DNA of 14,296 bases, taken from positions 1 to 14,296 of the forward strand of contig JBKPFU010000167.1 in the NCBI GenBank assembly GCA_046728975.1, in the 5' to 3' direction. The notes beneath the pieces are model-generated. The model made no database searches and was not told where the DNA came from. It saw nothing but the letters and a program-made list of their open reading frames with translations. Positions within the stretch are counted from its first letter, which is position 1; each line of letters opens with the position of its first letter. Of the stretch, positions 7,761 to 11,865 are shown piece after piece. This DNA comes from JBKPFU01 sp046728975 (GTDB lineage Bacteria > Actinomycetota > Thermoleophilia > Gaiellales > Gaiellaceae). A program made the translations under genes and the position numbers.

Positions 7761-7785
7761 GAAAAGACCTCTCTTGCGAGAGGCC
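7761..7785 (-). terminator. Intrinsic terminator in the leuS leader (attenuator)
   Basis: Read on the minus strand, GGCCTCTC (7785-7778), a GCAA tetraloop and GAGAGGTC (7773-7766) form an 8-bp stem with one G-U pair, followed by TTTTC. It lies between the leader-peptide stop codon and the leuS Shine-Dalgarno. It would end transcription before leuS unless its 5' arm is captured by upstream sequence. Confidence 0.75.
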
Positions 7786-7828
7786 GTCGGGGAGCCGGCG
7801 CGGCATCTCTCAGCCGCGTTCTCTCCCC
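7778..7828 (-). promoter_or_regulatory. Competing leader structures (anti-terminator candidate) of leuS
   Basis: Minus-strand pairings seen between the leader peptide and the terminator are three. GGGGAG (7828-7823) pairs with CTCCCC (7794-7789). CGCGGC (7818-7813) pairs with GCCGCG (7804-7799), leaving a TGAGAGAT loop. As an alternative, GAGAG-AT-GCC (7811-7802) pairs with GGCCTCTC (7785-7778) as 8 pairs with a 2-base bulge. The last excludes both the inner hairpin and the terminator, so it is the best anti-terminator candidate. How ribosome position selects between them is inferred, not shown. Confidence 0.5.
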
Positions 7829-7832
7829 TGCG

Positions 7833-7853
7833 CTACTCGAGAAGCTGCACCAT
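7833..7853 (-). CDS. Leu-codon leader peptide of the leuS attenuator (MVQLLE)
   Basis: On the minus strand ATG GTG CAG CTT CTC GAG TAG encodes MVQLLE, a six-residue peptide with two adjacent leucine codons, 89 bases before the leuS GTG. A ribosome short of Leu-tRNA would stall at CTT CTC, just upstream of the competing hairpins. There is no Shine-Dalgarno, but an extended -10 ends 8 bases before the ATG, so the peptide is probably translated from a leaderless transcript. Classical attenuators upstream of leuS were predicted earlier by comparative genomics in some Streptomyces. A six-codon ORF alone could be chance; codon content, position and the terminator together make it convincing. Confidence 0.7.
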   Translation of the reverse strand: MVQLLE

Positions 7854-7861
7854 TGCGCCGG

Positions 7862-7870
7862 ACTTTAGCA
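7862..7870 (-). promoter_or_regulatory. Extended -10 promoter of the leuS leader
   Basis: TGCTAAAGT on the minus strand fits TGnTAnnnT, with TAAAGT at 7867-7862. The predicted start of transcription is at, or one base before, the leader-peptide ATG (7853). The plus-strand TAGCAT (7866-7871) overlaps it and could serve the divergent cupin gene, so the two directions may compete. No good -35 is visible for either. Confidence 0.55.
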
Positions 7871-7897
7871 TCACGCAGTCGAATCCTGGAGGTGAAA

Positions 7898-8287
7898 TTG
7901 TCGAGCTACACGATCCAGAACCTGAAGGAAGTCGAAGACCAGGCCCCGAAGTTCGGCGTCGCTCCGAACCTCGAGGCGAGGTTCGCACGCGTCGCGCTCG
8001 AGGCCGAGCTGGTCGGCATCACCTACGAGCGCCTGGCGCCGAATTTCCGCATGCCCTGGGGCCACAAGCACAAGACGCAGGAAGAGGTGTTCGTGATCGT
8101 CAACGGCAGCGCCCGCGCGAATCTCGACGGCGAGGTGCGGGAGCTGAAGCAATGGGACGCGGTGCGCGTGCACAAAGACACGATGCGAAGCTTCGAGGCC
8201 GGCCCCGAAGGCGCCGAGATCATCGTCGTAGGAGCTCCGGGCGGGCCAGGCGACGCCGAGACCGTCCAAGATTGGTGGGGCGACTGA
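7898..8287 (+). CDS. Small single-domain cupin protein
   Basis: The 129-residue product is a conserved-barrel cupin of unknown substrate. Cupin motif 1 is clear: GHKHKTQEEVFVIVNG at 55-70, giving metal ligands His56, His58 and Glu62 or Glu63. Motif 2 is degenerate: where a His is usual the sequence has VHKDTMRSF (91-99), with Arg97 at or near the ligand position, so metal binding may be altered. TTG 7898 is chosen as start because GGAGG at 7888-7892 lies 5 bases upstream; a GTG at 7892 overlaps that Shine-Dalgarno. It is divergent from leuS and is followed by a VOC protein whose start overlaps its end. It is probably the first gene of the lysA-containing run. The reaction cannot be told from sequence. 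Confidence 0.85.
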   Translation: MSSYTIQNLKEVEDQAPKFGVAPNLEARFARVALEAELVGITYERLAPNFRMPWGHKHKTQEEVFVIVNGSARANLDGEVRELKQWDAVRVHKDTMRSFEAGPEGAEIIVVGAPGGPGDAETVQDWWGD

Positions 8288-8652
8288 GCGTCCTCGGCGT
8301 CAACCACATCGCCTTCCGCACGCCGGACCCGGCCCGGTTGAAGGCTTTCTATACGGAGCTGCTCGACGCCGAGGTCGTGGAGGGCGCGCACGATCCGCTG
8401 CGGGCCGGGTCGACGATGCTGGTCTTCTTCCGCTCCGACGACGGCGGGCCCGGGGCCGACCCGGACGAGATTGCCTTCGACGTCGATGCGGCCGGTTTCG
8501 AGGAGGCGTATTCGCGTGCTAAGAGGCTCGACGCCGTGCAGCGGGAGCCGGTCGACCACACGCCGTACTCGAAGGGGTTCGTCGTCCGCGACCCGGACGG
8601 CCGGCGGATAGAGATCGTCTACGACGACCACGGCGTCTACTGGCGCGAGTAG
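8275..8652 (+). CDS. VOC (glyoxalase/bleomycin-resistance fold) protein
   Basis: The product of about 125 residues has a complete beta-alpha-beta-beta-beta pair typical of the vicinal oxygen chelate superfamily. The first module starts VNHIAFRTPDPARLKAFYTELL, the second DEIAFDVDA, and it ends in the hallmark VRDPDGRRIEIVYDD. Likely metal ligands are His11, Glu65 (where many relatives have His) and Glu113. Members include lyases, dioxygenases and thiol transferases, so no reaction is assigned. GTG 8275 is chosen as start, overlapping the cupin stop by 13 bases; a CTG at 8284 with upstream GGTGGGG is an alternative. Its TAG stop is in the same frame as the following lysA. Confidence 0.85.
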   Translation: MGRLSVLGVNHIAFRTPDPARLKAFYTELLDAEVVEGAHDPLRAGSTMLVFFRSDDGGPGADPDEIAFDVDAAGFEEAYSRAKRLDAVQREPVDHTPYSKGFVVRDPDGRRIEIVYDDHGVYWRE

Positions 8653-8655
8653 TCG

Positions 8656-9885
8656 CTGCTCGACCTGTTCCCCGATAGTGCCGAGATCGAGGGCGACCAG
8701 CTCTCGGTCGGTGGTATCGCCGCATCCGCCCTCGCCGACGAGTTCGGCACGCCACTCGTCGCCTATTGCGAGCAGACCTTGCGTGCGCGGGCGAGGGCGT
8801 ACCGAAGCGCCGCGCCCGAGGCGCTCGCCGTCTACGGAACGAAGGCGTTCCCGAACGTCGCCGTGCTCCGCCTCTTCGCCGAGGAAGGGCTGGGCGCAGA
8901 CGTTTCGACGCTGGGGGAGCTCGAGTTCGCGTTGCGCGCCCGGGTCCCGGGCGAGCGTCTCGTCGTTCACGGGAACAACAAGAGCGACACCGAACTGCGT
9001 CGGGCGGCCGAGGCCGGTGCGGCGTTCGTCGTCCTCGATGCCCTGGACGAGATCGAACGCGCTGCCGTCGCCGGCGTAGGCCGGGTTCTCGTGCGCGTGA
9101 CCCCGGGGATCGAGGCAGAGACGCACGAGGCGATCCGCACCGCACACCACGGCTCCAAGTTCGGCCTTCCGCCGCGGGACGCGCTCGTGGCGGTCGACCG
9201 TGCGCGCGAGGCGGGGCTCGACGTCGCCGGGCTCCACGTCCACCTCGGCTCGCAGTTGACGAGCCTCGCGCCCGCGCGGACCGCGGTCGAGTGGCTGCGT
9301 GCGTTCGTCTCTGAGCTGAGCTGGGAGCCGGAGGTGATCGACGTCGGCGGCGGGCTCGGCGTTCGCTACCGACGCGAGGACCGTGCGCCCTCGATCGAGG
9401 AGTTCGTCGGCGCCATTCTGGAGCGGCTTGCCGACTGGCGGCCGCGCCTGGTGCTCGAGCCGGGCCGGTCGCTCGTCGCCGAGGCGGCGGTAACCCTCTA
9501 CCGCGTCGGCGTCGTGAAGGACACCGCCGAGACGACCTTCGTCGCGATCGACGGCGGGATGTCCGACAACCCTCGGCCCCAGCTGTACGACGCCTCCTAC
9601 ACGGCGCTGCTGGCGAACAGAGCGGCCGAGGAACCTGCCCGATCGTTCACGGTCTGCGGCAAACACTGCGAGAGCGGCGACGTCTTGATCCGGCGGATCG
9701 AGCTCCCTCAGCCGCAGCGGGGCGACCTGCTCGCCATCCCCGTCACCGGCGCCTACACGCTGGGGATGGCCTCAAACTACAACGGCGTGCCGAGGCCGCC
9801 GGCGTTGCTCGTTGCACACGGTCAGGCGCGCGTGATCCGCAGGCGCGAGACGGTCGACGACCTGCTCGCCGCCGAAGTGGAGTGA
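8656..9885 (+). CDS. lysA: Diaminopimelate decarboxylase, apparent CTG start
   Basis: LysA removes CO2 from meso-diaminopimelate to give lysine, the last step of the pathway. From CTG 8656 it is 409 residues, near normal length. The PLP lysine is Lys63 in VYGTKAFPN. His and Gly motifs follow: GLHVHLGSQ (about 192-200), DVGGGLG (about 229-235), LEPGRS (about 267-272), the active-site CESGD (338-342) and the substrate-contacting GAYTLGMASNYNG (365-377). The N-terminal segment LLDLFPDSAEIEGDQL to GTPLVAYCEQTLRARA is homologous to LysA, yet the only ordinary start codon in frame is TTG 8779, which would delete about 41 residues. CTG 8656 or 8665 is therefore inferred. No Shine-Dalgarno is seen; re-initiation after the VOC stop, 3 bases upstream, is likely. 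The stop overlaps the next start (GTGA). Confidence 0.93.
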   Translation: MLDLFPDSAEIEGDQLSVGGIAASALADEFGTPLVAYCEQTLRARARAYRSAAPEALAVYGTKAFPNVAVLRLFAEEGLGADVSTLGELEFALRARVPGERLVVHGNNKSDTELRRAAEAGAAFVVLDALDEIERAAVAGVGRVLVRVTPGIEAETHEAIRTAHHGSKFGLPPRDALVAVDRAREAGLDVAGLHVHLGSQLTSLAPARTAVEWLRAFVSELSWEPEVIDVGGGLGVRYRREDRAPSIEEFVGAILERLADWRPRLVLEPGRSLVAEAAVTLYRVGVVKDTAETTFVAIDGGMSDNPRPQLYDASYTALLANRAAEEPARSFTVCGKHCESGDVLIRRIELPQPQRGDLLAIPVTGAYTLGMASNYNGVPRPPALLVAHGQARVIRRRETVDDLLAAEVE

Positions 9886-10478
9886 GGGTCCGCTTCTGCG
9901 ACGAGTTCGAACGGGGCTTTGGCTGGATCGTGGAGGAGCGGCTGGGCCGAACGTCGCACGCCCTGCTCGCCGGAGGAAGCGTGTGGATCGTCGACCCGGT
10001 CGAGGACGCCGCGGTCTGGAACCGGATTCAGGAGCTTGGGCCTCCGGCCGGGATCATTCAACTCCTCGACCGCCACCGGCGCGACTGCGCCGATTTCGCC
10101 CGCCGGCTCGAAGTGCCGCTCCACGTGACCCCGTTTGCCGGCATCGAGGGAGCTCCGTTTCGGTTCATCCCGATCCGCCGGAACCGCTTCTGGCAGGAGG
10201 TCGCTCTGTGGTGGGAGGAGGAACGCGTTCTCGTCTCCGGCGACGCACTCGGGACGATCGGATACTTCCGCGCGGGCGCCGAGCCTCTCGGCGTGCATCC
10301 CTTTCTACGGCTTCGTCCTCCGCGGCAGCTCGCGGTGGTGCAACCCCGGATCATCCTGGTCGGCCACGGCGAAGGAGTCTTCGCCGGCGCGGCGTCGGCG
10401 TTGGAGGAAGCGTCGCGAACGGCCCGCCGCCGAATCCCCCGTTTGGTCGCAGGGCTCCCGACCTTGCTGCGCCGATGA
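9882..10478 (+). CDS. Metallo-beta-lactamase-fold-like protein, degenerate metal site
   Basis: The product is 198 residues; I do not recognise a named family. The layout resembles an MBL-fold hydrolase. An opening strand pair contains SVWIVDP (33-39). LLDRHRRDC (61-69) stands at the position of HxHxDH, with only His65 and Asp68 as possible ligands. VLVSGDALGT (116-125) has the usual second-shell Asp121, and IILVGHGEGVF (157-167) has the usual final His162. The first histidine pair is thus mostly lost, so catalysis is doubtful. It starts on GTG overlapping the lysA stop by four bases (GTGA) and is followed after 7 bases by a membrane protein. A role near lysine or cell-wall metabolism is only suggested by position. 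Confidence 0.7.
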   Translation: MRVRFCDEFERGFGWIVEERLGRTSHALLAGGSVWIVDPVEDAAVWNRIQELGPPAGIIQLLDRHRRDCADFARRLEVPLHVTPFAGIEGAPFRFIPIRRNRFWQEVALWWEEERVLVSGDALGTIGYFRAGAEPLGVHPFLRLRPPRQLAVVQPRIILVGHGEGVFAGAASALEEASRTARRRIPRLVAGLPTLLRR

Positions 10479-10485
10479 AGAACTG

Positions 10486-10770
10486 GTGTCCGCCGCGCGA
10501 CTCAGCACCTGGCTCGGCGTCGTCGCGATGTTCTGCGGAATCGCGGCGTTTGCGTCCGCCGCCACGATGCAGTTCGGCTTTTTCTTCCTGCTGGCTTGGC
10601 CTGCGGCGCTGCTCGGCCTCGCCGGTTTTGTGCTCGGGATCGCCGGGCTTATCGCCTCGCGCGGCGACCGCAGCTATGGGCTCGTGGGCGCCCTCACCGC
10701 GCTGATCGGCATGGGGTTGCCGGTGTTTTTCGTGGTCGCGCTGCTCGCGGCGCTTTCAGACCTGGAGTAA
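10486..10770 (+). CDS. Small membrane protein with three predicted helices
   Basis: The product is 94 residues of unknown function. Hydrophobic stretches at about 8-28, 31-57 and 65-90 suggest three membrane helices, with a short polar loop SRGDRS (58-63) between the second and third and an acidic end (SDLE). The Gly/Ala-rich helices resemble small actinobacterial membrane proteins of the DUF4190 type, but I cannot assign it. GTG 10486 lies 7 bases after the stop of the MBL-like gene, so it probably depends on coupling. No conserved catalytic residues are seen. It precedes the mini-ORF and microprotein described below. Confidence 0.65.
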   Translation: MSAARLSTWLGVVAMFCGIAAFASAATMQFGFFFLLAWPAALLGLAGFVLGIAGLIASRGDRSYGLVGALTALIGMGLPVFFVVALLAALSDLE

Positions 10771-10776
10771 CCAGAA

Positions 10777-10794
10777 ATGAAGGTTCGCCGTTGA
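10777..10794 (+). CDS. Mini-ORF MKVRR, candidate leader peptide of the downstream microprotein
   Basis: ATG AAG GTT CGC CGT TGA encodes MKVRR. TGGAG (10763-10767), overlapping the end of the preceding gene, is a plausible Shine-Dalgarno 9 bases upstream. The ORF spans the first arm of one hairpin and its stop codon falls inside the arm that otherwise hides the Shine-Dalgarno of the 25-residue ORF. Lys-Val-Arg matches the +x+ pattern of macrolide-arrest peptides, but five codons is too short for that to count as evidence. It may be chance. Confidence 0.4.
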   Translation: MKVRR

Positions 10795-10816
10795 ACCTCC
10801 GACGGAAGGAGGTTCA
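10781..10816 (+). promoter_or_regulatory. Mutually exclusive hairpins controlling a Shine-Dalgarno
   Basis: TGAACCTCC (10792-10800) and GGAGGTTCA (10808-10816) form a perfect 9-bp stem with loop GACGGAA, burying the AAGGAGG Shine-Dalgarno and ending at the TTG start. AGGTTC (10781-10786), a copy of 10810-10815, can instead pair with GAACCT (10793-10798) and would free the Shine-Dalgarno. The three-arm arrangement is directly visible. Its use as a translational switch is inferred. Confidence 0.65.
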
Positions 10817-10894
10817 TTGAGCATCCTTTGGATCATTCTCATCATCGTGCTCGTGCTCGCCCTCCTGGGGTTCTTCTCGCGCGGGTACTGGTAA
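10817..10894 (+). CDS. 25-residue hydrophobic microprotein
   Basis: TTG 10817 to TAA encodes MSILWIILIIVLVLALLGFF followed by SRGYW. This is a single membrane helix of about 18 residues with a short basic/aromatic tail. AAGGAGG (10806-10812) is a near-perfect Shine-Dalgarno 4 bases before the TTG, the strongest in the window. This supports real translation despite the size. It is the last gene of the plus-strand run, 46 bases after the three-helix membrane protein. I do not know its function; tiny one-helix proteins of this look occur widely in bacteria and often bind larger membrane proteins. Its initiation site is buried in a hairpin, suggesting controlled or coupled translation. Confidence 0.65.
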   Translation: MSILWIILIIVLVLALLGFFSRGYW

Positions 10895-10912
10895 CCAACT
10901 AAGTAGGACTCG

Positions 10913-10960
10913 AAAAAAGCGCGATAGGCCGCCCGGCCCCTTGCCGAGCGGCCTATCGCG
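10913..10960 (-). terminator. Strong hairpin with U-tract on the minus strand
   Basis: CGCGATAGGCCGC (10920-10932) and GCGGCCTATCGCG (10948-10960) form a perfect 13-bp stem. After a C-A mismatch it continues inward with four more pairs (10934-10937 with 10943-10946). Six A at 10913-10918 give a T-run only when read on the minus strand, so it is a canonical terminator for leftward transcription. On the plus strand it has no T-run, but it may still mark the 3' end after the microprotein. Confidence 0.75.
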
Positions 10961-10975
10961 AGGCATTGTGCGGGG

Positions 10976-11749
10976 GTGGACCCCGCCGCTTCTCTCAGCA
11001 CGTTCGATCGGCGCCGGCTGCCGAGGCTGGGCGGCATGGCCCGTCCCGACGGCGTAACGATCGTCAGCGAGCGCTTCTGGGCATTCGCGGGGATCGACGG
11101 CACCCTGCGCGGCGGGGAGATGCCGCGCGCTCCGAAGGGGATCAAGAACATCCCACTACTGCGCGGCCTCGCGAAACTGTCGCTCGCTGTGGCGCCGCTC
11201 TTTCGCCCTGGCGGAGTCGCTCCCGCGCGCGAGCGCGTCCTCCTCGCCGCGGCCCTTGCGCTCTCGTTCGCTCTCCCGCTTTTCGCCGGCACGGTGGCGC
11301 TGGTTGCCGGGATCGCGGTGGCATTCGGCCTCGTCGGCTGGATGCTTCGCGGGCGCACGCTCTTCCTGCACGGCGCCGAGCACCGTGCGATCGCGGCGGC
11401 CGAGCGGAGCGAGCTCGCGGCCACCTGGAACGGAGCGGCAACACCGTCGCGCTTCTCGCCTCGCTGCGGCACCAACTTCGCGGCACTTGCGGTCGGCGTC
11501 TCGCTGCTTGCCGAACGGGTCACGCCGCTTCCACCGAGTCTCTACGCCTCGGGCGGCTTGGTGCTCGTCTCGCTCGCGCTCACGATGGAGCTCTGGGTCG
11601 CGGTCCAGGCGTCGGCCTCGCGCACGGCCCGCGTCTTCCTGCTTCCGGGCCTTGCCCTCCAGCGCCTGACCACGCGCGAGCCCTCTCTGGACGAGACGCG
11701 CACCGCGCTGCGCGCGGTCGACTCAGTGCTGCGCCGCGAGCTCGGTTAG
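10976..11749 (+). CDS. DUF1385 (YqhQ-like) membrane protein
   Basis: The 257-residue product belongs to the DUF1385 family, whose function is not established. Family landmarks are in order: RLGGMARPDGVTIV (17-30), IPLLRGLAKL (59-68), LFLHGAEHRAIAAAERSE (129-146), the cysteine motif SPRCGTNFAAL (161-171) and the C-terminal LPGLALQRLTTREPSLDET (223-241). Membrane helices are likely at about 88-123, 168-180 and 191-210. Family members are often somewhat longer, so the membrane part here looks compact. GTG 10976 is chosen because the conserved region begins soon after; no Shine-Dalgarno is evident. It sits alone on the plus strand and converges on fbiC. Family assignment is good; role unknown. 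Confidence 0.88.
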   Translation: MDPAASLSTFDRRRLPRLGGMARPDGVTIVSERFWAFAGIDGTLRGGEMPRAPKGIKNIPLLRGLAKLSLAVAPLFRPGGVAPARERVLLAAALALSFALPLFAGTVALVAGIAVAFGLVGWMLRGRTLFLHGAEHRAIAAAERSELAATWNGAATPSRFSPRCGTNFAALAVGVSLLAERVTPLPPSLYASGGLVLVSLALTMELWVAVQASASRTARVFLLPGLALQRLTTREPSLDETRTALRAVDSVLRRELG

Positions 11750-11823
11750 GCCCGGCCTCACGAGCCGCGCCAGCGCTCAGGATCGCTTCGCCGCCTCCAG
11801 CGTGTCGACCGGTCAGTTCAGAC

Positions 11824-11850
11824 GGACGCACGCGCAAAGCGCGAGCGTCC
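11824..11850. terminator. Hairpin between convergent DUF1385 gene and fbiC
   Basis: GGACGC-A-CGCGC (11824-11835), loop AAA, and GCGCG-A-GCGTCC (11839-11850) form an 11-bp stem interrupted by one A-A mismatch. It lies in the 116 bases between two convergent stop codons. It has no T-run in either direction, so a two-way, tail-less terminator is a reasonable but unproven reading. Confidence 0.5.
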
Positions 11851-11865
11851 TGGATGTCGGCGCCG

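Noticed and set aside
7744..7806. N-terminal extension of leuS to ATG 7806
   Set aside because: It runs through the attenuator terminator and Shine-Dalgarno, and LeuS proteins begin at the ERYDPQKIE segment.
7785..7853. T-box or TPP riboswitch in the leuS leader (a CTGAGA string is present at 7813-7808)
   Set aside because: The conserved T-box sequence and the remaining THI-box parts are missing, the leader is too short for a T-box, and the Leu-codon peptide explains the layout better.
8023..9666. A 547-codon open frame on the minus strand across the VOC and lysA genes
   Set aside because: It is antisense to clearly conserved LysA motifs, is rich in Arg/Gly/Val with no recognisable domain, and long antisense frames are expected in GC-rich coding DNA.
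9882..10478. Displaced C-terminal MBL domain of ComEC
   Set aside because: It lacks the ComEC-type histidine motif, is far from comEC on the other strand, and is coupled to lysA instead.
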